From positions 310,001-374,000 of the forward strand of contig CAWFLE010000020.1 of assembly GCA_963816545.1 (NCBI GenBank): a stretch of 64,000 nt of DNA. The letters run 5' to 3'. A model generated the notes under the pieces. The model was not told where the DNA came from and searched no databases. It saw nothing but the letters and a program-made list of their open reading frames with translations. Each line of letters begins with the position of its first letter. The stretch's first letter is position 1. A program made the position numbers and the translations under genes. The stretch is from Albimonas sp963816545 (GTDB taxonomy: Bacteria > Pseudomonadota > Alphaproteobacteria > Rhodobacterales > Rhodobacteraceae). Positions 29,168 to 38,745 of this stretch are shown here, piece after piece.

Positions 29168-30885
29168 GCGACCTCCTCGGGCGGTTTGATGAGGTCCATC
29201 CTCGGCATCAGGTCGAGGAGGTGGCGGGAGTATTCGTGCTGCGGGTTGGCGAAGAGGTCCTCGTTGGTCGCGACCTCGCACAGGCGGCCCTGGCGCATGA
29301 CGCCGATGCGGTCGCACATCTGGCGGATCACCGGCAGGTCGTGGCTGATGAAGAGCATGGTCAGGCGCAGCTCATCCTGCAAGTCCTTCAGGAGGTTCAG
29401 GATGGTGGCCTGCACCGAGACGTCGAGTGCCGAGGTCGGCTCGTCGCAGATCAGGATGCGGGGGCGGGAGGCGAGGGCCCGGGCGATGGAGATGCGCTGG
29501 CGCTGGCCGCCGGAGAACTCGTGGGGGTAGCGGTCGGCGGCCTGGGCGCCGAGACCCACATGGTCGAGCAGGTCGCCGACGATGCGGCGGGTGTCCTTCT
29601 CGCCCTCGGCCAGGCGGAAGAAGCGGATGGGCTCGGCCACGATGTCCCGGACCTTCATCCGCGCGTTGAGCGAGGAATAGGGGTCCTGGAAGATCATCTG
29701 GAGGGCGCGGCGGGCCTCCTTCGCCTTCGGGTCGCGCGGCTTGGTCGAGACGTCCTGGCCCATCAGGCGGACTGTGCCGGAATCGGGGCGATAGAGGCCG
29801 GCGATGATGCGCGCGACGGTGGACTTGCCGGAGCCGGATTCGCCCACGAGTCCGAAGGTCTCCCCCTCCGCGATGTCGAAGGAGACGTCGTCCACCGCCT
29901 TCAGCATCTTGCGGTTCCGCTTGAGGAGAGAGCGGGTGAGGGTGAAGGAGAGGTTGAGGCCCTGCGCCGAGAGGGCGGGGGCGTCGCCCGCCTGCGTCTT
30001 CAGCGCGGCGCCGATCCAGTGGGAGCGGACGTCGATGCGCCGGAACGGCTGGCCCCCGCCCTCGATGTAGTCGACCGAGGCGAAGCGGTGCAGGCGGCGG
30101 TCGGCGCGGGGGACGGCGGCGATCAGGGATTTGGTGTAGGCGTGCTGCGGGTCGCCGAGGATCTGGGAGACCGGCCCGGTTTCGACCACCTGCCCACGAT
30201 ACATCACGCAGACCCGGTCCGCGATGTTGGCGATGACGCCGATGTCGTGGGTGACGATGATGACGCCGACGTTCCGCTCCTTGCAGAGGTTGCGGATCAG
30301 GTCGAGGATCTGGGCCTGGATGGAGACGTCGAGCGCGGTGGTCGGCTCGTCCGCGATGATGAGGTCGGGCTCGCCGGCGAGCGCGAGGGCGATGACCACG
30401 CGCTGGCGCATGCCGCCGGAGAACTGGTGGGGGTAGGCGTTGAGGCGGGCCTGCGCCTCGCGGATGCCGACGGATTCCAGCAGCTCCTGCGCGCGGGCGC
30501 GGGCGGCCTTCTCGCTTAGGCCGAGGCATTTGCGGATGGTCTCGACCAGCTGGTCGCCGATGGTCAGGAGCGGGTTCAGCGAGGTCTGCGGGTCCTGGAA
30601 GATCATCCCGATGCGGTCGCCGCGGATGCGGCGCATCTCGTCCTCGGAGCGGTTGCGCAAGGATTCGCCCTGAAAGTCTATGCGGCCGCCCGCGATCCGG
30701 CCGGGCGGCTCCAGCAGGTCGATGATCGCCGAGCCTATGGTGGACTTGCCGGCGCCGGATTCGCCGACGAGGCCGAGCACCTCGCCGCGTCGGACGGTCA
30801 GGCTCACGTCTCGCGCGGCCTTCACCGTGCCGCGGCGGGTGGGGAATTCGACGTCGAGGCCGTGGATTTCCAGCAATTCGGTCAT
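29164..30885 (-). CDS. Peptide/nickel-type ABC transporter ATPase, two fused ATP-binding domains
   Basis: 573 residues holding both ATPase halves in one chain. First: GESGAGKST, FSGGMRQRV, LIIADEPTTALD. Second (from about residue 290): GESGSGKST, FSGGQRQRI, LICDEPTSALD. Fused DppD-DppF-like proteins are common in Rhodobacterales peptide/glutathione-type importers. It powers uptake through the DppB/C-like permeases upstream. TGATG overlap with the permease stop fixes the start. Confidence 0.93.
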   Translation of the reverse strand: MTELLEIHGLDVEFPTRRGTVKAARDVSLTVRRGEVLGLVGESGAGKSTIGSAIIDLLEPPGRIAGGRIDFQGESLRNRSEDEMRRIRGDRIGMIFQDPQTSLNPLLTIGDQLVETIRKCLGLSEKAARARAQELLESVGIREAQARLNAYPHQFSGGMRQRVVIALALAGEPDLIIADEPTTALDVSIQAQILDLIRNLCKERNVGVIIVTHDIGVIANIADRVCVMYRGQVVETGPVSQILGDPQHAYTKSLIAAVPRADRRLHRFASVDYIEGGGQPFRRIDVRSHWIGAALKTQAGDAPALSAQGLNLSFTLTRSLLKRNRKMLKAVDDVSFDIAEGETFGLVGESGSGKSTVARIIAGLYRPDSGTVRLMGQDVSTKPRDPKAKEARRALQMIFQDPYSSLNARMKVRDIVAEPIRFFRLAEGEKDTRRIVGDLLDHVGLGAQAADRYPHEFSGGQRQRISIARALASRPRILICDEPTSALDVSVQATILNLLKDLQDELRLTMLFISHDLPVIRQMCDRIGVMRQGRLCEVATNEDLFANPQHEYSRHLLDLMPRMDLIKPPEEVA

Positions 30886-31880
30886 CAGCGGAGCTTCGGG
30901 TTGAGGGCGTCGCGCATCCAGTCCCCCAGCAGGTTCACCGCGAACACTAGGATGACCAGCGCAAGCGCCGGGAAGAAGGTGATCCACCAGAGGCCGGAGA
31001 ACAGGTACTCGTTCCCCACCCGGATCAGCGTGCCCAGCGAGGGCGTGGTGGGCGGGATGCCCTGCCCGAGGAAGCTGAGCGTCGCCTCGGCGATGATGGC
31101 GAGCGCGAGGCCGATGGTGGCGAGCACCAGCACCGGGCGCAGGGTGTTGGGCAGGACGTGGCGGAAGATGATGAGCCAGGACGGCAGGCCGATGACGCGG
31201 GCGGCCATGACGTATTCCTTCTGCCCCTCGACCAGCGTTGCGCCGCGGGTGACGCGGGCGAACTGGGGCCAGTCGGTCAGGCCGATGGCGATGATCACCA
31301 CGTAGATCGCGAATTCCTGCCGCAGCTCCAGCGGCAGCGCGGCGCGACCGATCCCGTTGATCAGGATGGCGAGCAGGATGCCGGGGATGGTGAGCTGCAC
31401 ATCGGCGATGCGCATGATCAGCGCGTCCACCGCGCCGCCGAAATAGCCGGCCACGACCCCGAGCACGACGCCCAGCAGCATGCCGAGGAACACCGCCGCC
31501 AGCCCCACGATGATCGAGAGCCGCCCGCCGTAGAGGATGGTCGAGAGCAGGTCCCGCCCCTGGTCGTCGGTGCCCAGCAGGTACTCCGCCCTGCCCCCGT
31601 CCGCCCAGACGGGGGGCAGCTTGCCGTCCCAGAGCGAGATCTGCGCCGGATCGAACGGGTTGAACGGCGCGATCAGGGGCGCCGCGAAGCAGGCGACGAT
31701 GAAGACCACCGTGATCGTCGCGGCGATGATGGCCGTGGGCGTGCGCGTGAAGGAATACGCCACGTCGCTGTCCATCAGGCGCGCGTACCAGCCCATGCGG
31801 CCCTGATCCTCGGGCTGGGCGCCGGCGTCGGCGGGCGGCTGGAGGTTCGGGTCCTGCGGACGGGTCCAGGAGTCGGTCAT
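30885..31880 (-). CDS. Peptide/nickel-type ABC transporter permease (DppC-like)
   Basis: 331 residues. N-terminal cytoplasmic segment, TM helix IIAATITVVFIVACFAAPLIAP, the YLLGTDDQGRDLLSTILYGGR signature of DppC proteins, five further helices and the EAA-type loop YVMAARVIGLPSWLIIFRHVLPN. The start at 31880 omits ten upstream codons without family support. Confidence 0.93.
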   Translation of the reverse strand: MTDSWTRPQDPNLQPPADAGAQPEDQGRMGWYARLMDSDVAYSFTRTPTAIIAATITVVFIVACFAAPLIAPFNPFDPAQISLWDGKLPPVWADGGRAEYLLGTDDQGRDLLSTILYGGRLSIIVGLAAVFLGMLLGVVLGVVAGYFGGAVDALIMRIADVQLTIPGILLAILINGIGRAALPLELRQEFAIYVVIIAIGLTDWPQFARVTRGATLVEGQKEYVMAARVIGLPSWLIIFRHVLPNTLRPVLVLATIGLALAIIAEATLSFLGQGIPPTTPSLGTLIRVGNEYLFSGLWWITFFPALALVILVFAVNLLGDWMRDALNPKLR

Positions 31881-31903
31881 GCGTGGCTCCGGAGGCTGGC
31901 GGG

Positions 31904-32038
31904 CCCCCACCCCATCCCTCCCCCGCAGGCGGGGGAGGGCGGCGCGGGCTGCGAGGGCGTGCGAAACGCAGGAAGACGGCGCAGGCGGCCGGGCTCGCGC
32001 CCCCTCCCCCGCCTGCGGGGGAGGGTCGGGGTGGGGGC
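31904..32038. repeat. Inverted pair of GC-rich palindromic repeats
   Basis: Two palindromes, CCCTCCCCCGCAGGCGGGGG at 31914-31933 (extended both ways) and its mirror unit at 32002-32025, face each other across about 65 bases between the two permease genes. A related but diverged sequence occurs at 57809-57840. They resemble dispersed intergenic repeats of GC-rich Alphaproteobacteria. The first could fold into a strong stem between dppC and dppB messages. Confidence 0.75.
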
Positions 32039-32046
32039 GTGCGCCA

Positions 32047-33021
32047 TCAGGCGGCTCCGATGCGGATGCGCGGGTCGATCGCGACGTAGAGGATGTCCAC
32101 GGCCAGGTTGATGGTCACGAACATCAGCGCGACGAAGCACAGATACGCCGCCATGATGGGAACGTCGACGAAGTCCACCGCCTGGATGAACATCAGCCCG
32201 GTGCCGGGCCACTGGAACACCGTCTCGGTGATCACGGAGAAGGCGATCAGGTTGCCGATGTTCAGCCCGATGATCGTGACCACCGGCACCAGCGTGTTCT
32301 TCAGCGCATGGCCGAAATTGACCGCGCGCTCCGACAGGCCCCGGGCGCGGGCGAACTTGATGAAGTCGGTGCGCATGACCTCCATCATCTCGGCGCGCAC
32401 GAGGCGCAGGATCATGGTGGCCTGGAACAGCGACAGCGTGATCGCCGGAAGGATGATGGCGGACCAGCCGTCCGCGGTCAGGAACGAGGTCTTCCACCCG
32501 CCGATCTCCACCGTGCCCGGGCGCCCGGAGGAGGGCAGCCAGCGCAGATGCACGGCGAAGAGGTAGATCAGCCCGATGCCGATGATGAAGGTCGGCAGCG
32601 ACACCCCCGACCAGCGACGACGACAGCAGGAACTTCGACAGCCACGTGTTGCGCCGGATGCCGGTGTAGACCCCCGCGGCGATGCCGAACACCATGGCGA
32701 TGATCGCGGACGACGAACACCAGCTCCAGCGTCGCCGGGAGGCGTTCGAGGATCAGCTCGTCGACCGGGCGCTTGATGCGGTAGCTCAGCCCGAAATCGC
32801 CCTGCGATCGCGTTGCCCACGAAGCGGCCGTACTGGACCAGGATCGGGTCGTCGAGACCGAGCTCCTCGCGGATGCGCACGCGGTCCTCGCGCGTCGCGT
32901 CCTGCCCGACCATGTTGTTGACGGGATCGCCGACGAAATTGAACAGCGAGAAGCTGACCGCCGAGACGACGGCCATGACCAGCACCGATTGCAGGAGGCG
33001 CCGGAGGATGAAGGCGAGCAT
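32047..33021 (-). CDS. Peptide/nickel-type ABC transporter permease (DppB-like), frameshifted
   Basis: Starts MLAFILRRLLQSVLVMAVVSAVSF, the usual DppB N-terminus, and ends with the EAA loop FIKFARARGLSERAVNFGHALKNT and ILYVAIDPRIRIG. Three single-base indels interrupt it: near 32805 (after GNAIAG, before DFGLSYRIKRPVDE), near 32712 (ELVFV/SAIIAMVFGI) and near 32609 (SSSLVG/VSLPTFIIGIGL). With these corrected the protein has normal length and all membrane helices. Confidence 0.85.
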   Translation of the reverse strand: MLAFILRRLLQSVLVMAVVSAVSFSLFNFVGDPVNNMVGQDATREDRVRIREELGLDDPILVQYGRFVGNAIAGRFRAELPHQAPGRRADPRTPPGDAGAGVRRPRSSPWCSASPRGSTPASGATRGCRSSCCRRRWSGVSLPTFIIGIGLIYLFAVHLRWLPSSGRPGTVEIGGWKTSFLTADGWSAIILPAITLSLFQATMILRLVRAEMMEVMRTDFIKFARARGLSERAVNFGHALKNTLVPVVTIIGLNIGNLIAFSVITETVFQWPGTGLMFIQAVDFVDVPIMAAYLCFVALMFVTINLAVDILYVAIDPRIRIGAA

Positions 33022-33100
33022 AGGCGGATCACTCCACGGCTGGCGCCGCGTAGGGACGCGGCGCGCAGAGGCGGGGCCGGACGCGCCGGCCCCCGTCAGG

Positions 33101-34676
33101 TCACTCGTTGACGACGACGAAGCGGGGACGCAGCGAGTCGTCGGCCCCGATCGGCACGTCGGTTGTTCGACTTCATCGCCCAGGCGATGACCTGGTGGTG
33201 GATGGGCATGTAGGGCATGTCCTTCTTCACGATGTCCCAGGCCTCCATGGATCAGCGCGGTGCGCTTCTCGATGTCCGTCTCGGTCGCGATCAGTCGTCG
33301 GTGATCTCGTTCACGCGGGCGTTGTCGTAGCCGGTGGCGTTCCAGCCGCCCTCGCTGGCGACAGGTACGAGAACACGTAGTGGCTGTCGAGCGTCGGCAC
33401 GCCCCAGCCGAGCATGTAGAAGTCGGTCTCGCGGTTCTGGATCTTCGGGAAGTGCTGGGCCTTGGGGACGGCTCGAGAGCTTCACCTTCACCCCGATCGC
33501 GCGCGAGCATCGCCACCGCCGCCTGGCAGATCTTTTCGTCGTTGTTGTAGCGGTCGTTCGGGCAGTCGAGCTGCACCGAGAAGCCGTCGGGGTAGCCGGC
33601 CTCGTCCAGCAGCTCCTTCGCCTTCTCGGGGTCGTACGGATAGGGCGCGTCGTTGTCCGGCGTGTTGCCGAGGACGCCCGGCGGGGTGATCATGCCGGTG
33701 GGGTAGCTGAGCCCCTCCATCACCACGCGCTTGATGGCCTCCTTGTCGATGGCGAGGTTCATCGCCTCGCGCACCGCTGGTCCGCGAACGGGTTCTTGCC
33801 CTTCACGTTGGACGACGCGCAGCTCGTCCGCGCCCATGTCCATCCCGAAGAAGATCGAGCGGATCTGGGCGACGGTCTTCGACCTTGAGCCCGTCGGTCG
33901 CGCTGATGCGCTCCAGGTCCTGCAGCGGCGGGTCGAGCACGAAGTCGACCTCGCCCGAAAGCAGCGCCGCGACGCGGGTGGCGGGGTTGGAGATCGGGCG
34001 GTACTCGATTGTCTGGACGTTGCCGGGGAACTGGTCCCAGCCCCACCAGTCGCCGTTGCGCTGCCATCACGGTCAGCTCTTCGGGCGCGCGGGATTGACG
34101 AGCTTGTAGGGGCCGGTGCCGTTGGCGTTGCGGACCGCGTAGGTCTCCTGCTTCGCCGCGAAGTCCTGCGGCGTGGTCACGTCGTGCTCCTCGGACCAGC
34201 CCTTGTCCATGATGAAGACGGTGGTGAGCTGGTTGGGCAGGATCGGGTTGGGCTCGTCGGTCTTGAGGATGACTGCGTGGTCGTTGACGATCTCGACCCC
34301 GGTGATCGACTTGACCTGCTCCTTCCAATCGGAGCTCTCGGCCATCGCGCGCTCGAACGAGAAGGCGACGTCCTCGGCGGTGAAGTCCTGGCCGCCGTGG
34401 AACTTCACGCCCTCGCGCAGCTCGAAGCGTCCAGCCGCCGTCCACGGGCTCCCACTCCGTGGCCAGCTCGGGCTGGAGCGCGAGGTCGGCGTCGCGGGTG
34501 ACGAGGCTCTCGTAGATCTGGCCCGTCATGGCGATGGTCGGGCCTTCGTTCTGGGAATGGGGGTCCATGGTCAGGGCGTCGCCCTGGCTGGTCCAGGTGA
34601 AGGTCTGCGCGGCCACCGGCGTCGCGACCAGCGCGAGCACGGCGAGCGAAGCTCCCCAACGTACGAAATTGTTCAT
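33101..34676 (-). pseudogene. Peptide/nickel-type ABC transporter substrate-binding protein, multiply frameshifted
   Basis: Starts MNNFVRWGASLAVLALVATPVAA, a signal peptide, then QTFTWTSQGDALTMDPHSQNEGPT as in SBP family 5 proteins. Recognisable blocks follow in alternating frames: VKFHGGQDFTAEDVAFSFERA, VNDHAVILKTDEPNPILPNQ, WGWDQFPGNVQTIEYRPISN, VREAMNLAIDKEAIKRVVM, NEITD, and the tail RPRFVVVNE. I count about ten single-base indels in 1.6 kb, the densest in the window. Since most fit the artefact pattern described in the findings, the gene may really be intact. Confidence 0.82.
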
Positions 34677-34948
34677 CGGCGCCTCTCCTGTTGTCTCATG
34701 GGGACAGGTCCGCGGAAACGTCGTCCGGCGTCCGCGGCCGGTCTCTCGTGCGCCCAACGCTAGACGCCGCGGGGGCGGCGCGACAAGCCTCCGGCAGGGG
34801 TCGACGTTGCGGCGCCCGCGGCATCACGGCATTGTGAGGCTGTTGTCCGCGGCGCCGGCCCCTTGGCAACCGTCACGCGATCGGTCAGAGACGCCGCCTG
34901 ACGCGCGCAGCCCGGGAGCCTCATGTCCCCCAGCCGAACGGAAGCCCG

Positions 34949-35164
34949 ATGCTGAGCGGCGCCGCCCTGGGCGCCCTGTTCGGCGCGGTTTTCGCCCTTC
35001 TGTTCTGGATCGGCGTGCGGACAGGGTTCGACCGGCTCAACCAGGGCATGTTCACCAGCGTGGGGGCGGCGCTGCTGCTCGTCATCTGCCTCTGGGCAGA
35101 CGGATGGGTGCTGACGGCGGTGCTGGGCTTCGTCGCGACGGTGGCGGGGCTTTCGCGCCTCTAG
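34949..35164 (+). CDS. Small two-helix membrane protein, unknown function
   Basis: 71 residues, MLSGAALGALFGAVFALLFW..., with hydrophobic segments at about 4-23 and 36-65 separated by RTGFDRLNQGM. The ribosome site GGAAG lies at 34939-34943. It overlaps the end of the convergent glycosyltransferase gene by four bases. The composition is clearly membrane-like, but I cannot assign a family. The 272 bases upstream, back to the binding-protein gene, hold only presumed promoters. Confidence 0.6.
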   Translation: MLSGAALGALFGAVFALLFWIGVRTGFDRLNQGMFTSVGAALLLVICLWADGWVLTAVLGFVATVAGLSRL

Positions 35165-35919
35165 GACCCGGTCAGCCACCGGCGCAGGCGCTTCACGCGC
35201 TTGCGCACGGATCGGGCGAGGCGTTCGTGCGCACGGCGCGGCCGGCGGCGCGTGGTCGGGTCGTCCACATGCCGCTCCCATCCGATATGGCGGACGGCGG
35301 GTTCTCCCAGCACGGCGTAGCGGTAGCCGCGCTTGCGGAACCAGTAGGACACGTCCTCTTCGCCCCCCAGCGCGGCCATGGGGGCGGCGGCGCGGTAATC
35401 GGCAAGCCGCCGCAAGCCGGGGTTGAAGCTGTAGGCGAAGTATTCCGGGTGGCGGGAGGTGTCGAGGAGGTGGCAGGACACCCCCGCCACCTCCTCCAGC
35501 GGCGTGTCGCGAATCAGCGGGTTGAGCTCGGAGATCGCCCGGAGGTTCACCATGCTCACGTCCGGGCGCGCCTGGAGGAGGCGATGGGACTCCCGCAGGA
35601 AGCCCGGCCGGAAGAACTCCCAGTCGTCCTCGCAGTGGAAGACGTAAGGGGTGGTCAGCGTCTCGTAGAGGCGGTCGATGGAGCGCATCTGACCCACGCG
35701 GTCCGTGGGCAGCATCACCCGCACCGGCAGGGCCTGGCGGGCGCAGACCTCGGCCGCTCGGGGGTCGCCGCCGTCCTCGATCACCACGATCTCGGCGGGG
35801 GGGACGTCCAGGTGCGCGATCAGACCGCGCAGGGTGCGGTCGAGAAGGTCCGGGCGCCCGCAGCTGGTGACGGCCACCGAGTAGACGAGGTCTTCGCCGC
35901 TTGATACGGGGTCGGGCAT
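35161..35919 (-). CDS. Family 2 glycosyltransferase-like protein
   Basis: 252 residues from MPDPVSSGEDLVYSVAVTSCGRPDLLDRTL, a GT-A N-terminus. YVFHCEDDWEFFRPGFL carries the DxD-like acidic motif used for metal and nucleotide-sugar binding. The basic C-terminus (RKRVKRLRRWL) could rest on membrane or RNA. An upstream ATG at 35973 adds 18 residues without family support. Divergent from the next glycosyltransferase. Confidence 0.8.
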   Translation of the reverse strand: MPDPVSSGEDLVYSVAVTSCGRPDLLDRTLRGLIAHLDVPPAEIVVIEDGGDPRAAEVCARQALPVRVMLPTDRVGQMRSIDRLYETLTTPYVFHCEDDWEFFRPGFLRESHRLLQARPDVSMVNLRAISELNPLIRDTPLEEVAGVSCHLLDTSRHPEYFAYSFNPGLRRLADYRAAAPMAALGGEEDVSYWFRKRGYRYAVLGEPAVRHIGWERHVDDPTTRRRPRRAHERLARSVRKRVKRLRRWLTGS

Positions 35920-35950
35920 GATGATCTCCGGCGCAGGCGGGCCTTGGTAG

Positions 35951-36754
35951 ATGGATGCGGGCCGAACAGGCAAGGCGCCGCTCGCCTGCTACATCCGTAC
36001 GCTGAACGAGTTCCGTCGCATCGCGGAGGTGGTGCGCGCCGCCGCAGCCGTGTGCGGGCAGGTGGTGGTGGTGGACAGCGGCTCCACCGACGGCACGCAG
36101 GATCTGGCGCGCGAGGCGGGGGCGGAGGTGATCCACCAGCCGTTCCTCGGCCAAGGTCTCCAGAAGCGGGTGGGCGAGGACGCGGCGCGGTTCGACTGGC
36201 TGCTGGACCTCGACGCCGACGAGGTGCTGTCGGAGGAGCTGGCCGACGAGATCCGGACGCTGTTCGCGCGCGGCCCGGAGGCGGCGGTCTACGGCCTGCC
36301 CCTCGTGCTGTGCCCGCCCGACGGGCCGCCCTGGCGCGATTTCTCCATCGCCTGGCGCAACAAGCTCTATGATCGCCGCCGGGTCCGCATGCCGAAGCAC
36401 CGGCGCTACGACCAGCTGGAGCTGCCCGAGGGGCTGCGGCCGGTCCGGCTGACGGGCGCCCTCCTGCATTACGGCTTCGCCGACCTCGCCGACCTCGTGC
36501 GGAAGATGAACGGGTCGAGCTCGCGCGCCGCGGCCCATTCCCGGCTCAAGAGCCGGCGGGTTCTGGCGCTGCGGCTCATCTTCGGGATGCCCTTCTACCT
36601 GATCCAGCACGTCGTCCTCAGGGGGCGCTGGCGCGGCGGCCTCTACGGGGTGGCGGTGGGGGTCATCCTCGCCTGGGGCCGTTGGCTTCGGGACGCGAAG
36701 ATGCTGGAGATCCATCGGCGCGAGGCGCGGTCGGGCGACAGGGGCAGGCCCTGA
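35951..36754 (+). CDS. Family 2 glycosyltransferase (LPS core type)
   Basis: 267 residues. CYIRTLNEFRRIAEVVRAAA, VVVVDSGSTDGT and WLLDLDADEVLS give the GT2 nucleotide-sugar and DxD motifs. A hydrophobic region near the end (MPFYLIQHVVLRG.. GVAVGVILAWG) fits membrane association. It resembles the WaaE/KdtX-like lipopolysaccharide core glucosyltransferases. Neighbour glycosyltransferase suggests a shared surface-glycan role, which is inference. Confidence 0.85.
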   Translation: MDAGRTGKAPLACYIRTLNEFRRIAEVVRAAAAVCGQVVVVDSGSTDGTQDLAREAGAEVIHQPFLGQGLQKRVGEDAARFDWLLDLDADEVLSEELADEIRTLFARGPEAAVYGLPLVLCPPDGPPWRDFSIAWRNKLYDRRRVRMPKHRRYDQLELPEGLRPVRLTGALLHYGFADLADLVRKMNGSSSRAAAHSRLKSRRVLALRLIFGMPFYLIQHVVLRGRWRGGLYGVAVGVILAWGRWLRDAKMLEIHRREARSGDRGRP

Positions 36755-36917
36755 GACCGGGGCGAGCCGCTCGTCCCGCCCGCCGCTTCTGTTGCGACGC
36801 AGCATCGCAACCCACCCGCGCCGCGACGCATCCGTTGCCTTTCCCAACGGGAAGGGCCAGAACGCCCGGAATTCGGCCCAGAGGGGGCCTCCGCCGCAAA
36901 ACAGCCGAGATGCCGAA

Positions 36918-38622
36918 ATGACCGCGAAGAACACCGCTCCGATTCCAGAACTCTACGTGTCCTACGACAGCGCGGCGAAGCTGAAGGTCGAGGCGGGCGA
37001 GCTTCCCTCCTGGGACCTCACGGCGCGGCAGGTCTGCGACCTCGAACTCCTCATGAACGGCGGCTTCAATCCGCTCAAGGGTTTCCTGGGCGAGGCCGAC
37101 TACGACCGCGTGGTCGAGGAGATGCGGCTGGCGGACGGCGTCGCTCTGGCCCATGCCGATCACGCTCGACGTGTCGCAAGCCTTCGCGGACATGGTCCAG
37201 CCGGGCCAGGACATCGCGCTCCGTGACGCGGAGGGCGTGATCCTCGCGATCCTGTCGATCTCCGACAAGTGGACTCCGAACAAGGCGCGCGAGGCGGAGA
37301 AGGTCTTCGGGGCCGACGACAGCGCCCACCCGGCGGTGAACTACCTGCACAACGTCGCGGGCCCGGTCTATCTGGGCGGCCCGATCACCGGCATCCAGCA
37401 GCCGGTCCACTACGACTACCGCTCCCGCCGCGACACCCCGAACGAGCTGCGCGCCTTCTTCCGCAAGATGGGCTGGCGGCGGATCGTGGCGTTCCAGACC
37501 CGCAACCCCCTGCACCGCGCGCATCAGGAGCTGACCTTCCGCGCCGCGAAGGAGGCGCAGGCCAACCTTCTGATCCATCCCGTCGTCGGCATGACCAAGC
37601 CGGGCGACATCGACCACTTCACCCGCGTGCGCTGCTACGAGGCGGTGCTGGACAAGTACCCGGCCTCCACCACGCACCTGTCGCTGCTGCCGCTTGCAAT
37701 GCGCATGGCCGGCCCGCGCGAGGCGGTGTGGCACGGCCTGATCCGCGCCAACCACGGCTGCACCCACTTCATCGTCGGCCGCGACCATGCCGGCCCGGGC
37801 AAGAACAGCCAGGGCGAGGACTTCTACGGCCCCTATGACGCGCAGGAGCTGTTCAAGACCTATGCCGACGAGATCGGCGTGGAGATGGTCGACTTCAAGC
37901 AGATGGTCTACGTCCAGGAGAAGGCGCAGTACGAGCCGCGCGACGAGGTCGAGGAAGGGATGACCATCCTCGACATCTCGGGCACCGAGCTGCGCCGACG
38001 CCTGTCCGAGGGGCTGGAGATTCCCGACTGGTTCTCCTTCCCCGAGGTGGTGCAGGAGCTGCGGCGCACCAAGCCGCCGCGCGCGGAGCAGGGCTTCACG
38101 GTGTTCTTCACCGGCCTCTCCGGGTCGGGCAAGTCCACCATCGCCAACGCGATGATGGTGAAGCTGATGGAGCTGGCGGGCGCCCGGTGACGCTGCTGGA
38201 CGGCGACGTGGTGCGCAAGCATCTCAGCTCGGAGCTGGGCTTCTCGAAGGAGCACCGGGACATCAACATCAAGCGCATCGGCTATCGTCGCCTCGGAGAT
38301 CACCAAGAACGGCGGCATCGCCATCTGCGCGCCCATCGCCCCCTACTCCGCCACGCGGCGGGCGGTGCGGGAGATGGTCGAGCAATACGGCATGTTCGTC
38401 GAGGTCCACGTGGCGACCCCGCTGGAGGAGTGCGAGAAGCGGGACCGCAAGGGCCTCTACAAGCTGGCGCGCGAGGGGAAGATCAAGGAGTTCACCGGCA
38501 TCTCCGACCCCTATGAGGAGCCGGCGAAGCCCGAGCTGCGGGTCGACACCTCCGGTCAGGAGGTCGATTACTGCGCGCAGCAGGTGCTGCTGAAGCTGGA
38601 GCAGGTCGGCCTGATCGGCTGA
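36918..38622 (+). CDS. Bifunctional sulfate adenylyltransferase/adenylylsulfate kinase (frameshifted)
   Basis: Makes APS from ATP and sulfate, then phosphorylates it to PAPS. The Sat part has QTRNPLHRAHQELT and GRDHAGPGKNSQGEDF; the kinase part begins FFTGLSGSGKSTIANAMM (Walker A) and continues LLDGDVVRKHLSSELGFSKEHRD. Three single-base lesions break the frame: near 37142 (RLADGV/LWPMPITLDV), near 38180 (LAG/RPVTLLDGD) and near 38286 (KRIGY/VASEITKNGGIAI). Corrected length is about 568 residues, normal for the fused Rhodobacterales enzyme. ATG 36918 matches the family start. Confidence 0.92.
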
Positions 38623-38745
38623 CCCCGGCGCCGGCGCCTCTCCCCCGGCGCCGGCTTCGATTTCCAGCCGCCCTTAGCGGTTCGCAAACCCTTTCCGGCG
38701 CAGAAGGTCCTCACCCAAGCCGAGCGCGCGGCGCGTTCCGCGACG

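Noticed and set aside
26879..29530. An 883-codon open frame on the plus strand opposite the zincin and GST genes
   Set aside because: It is antisense to two well-supported genes and has the Arg/Ala/Gly-rich composition of a shadow frame in GC-rich DNA.
32047..33843. A frame joining binding-protein and permease segments
   Set aside because: It is made by chance run-through at frameshifts; DppB has its own start MLAFILRRLLQ at 33021.
38624..38665. Rho-independent terminator after the sat/cysC gene
   Set aside because: GC-rich GGCGCCGG palindromes are present, but no T-run follows and such palindromes are frequent by chance at this GC content.
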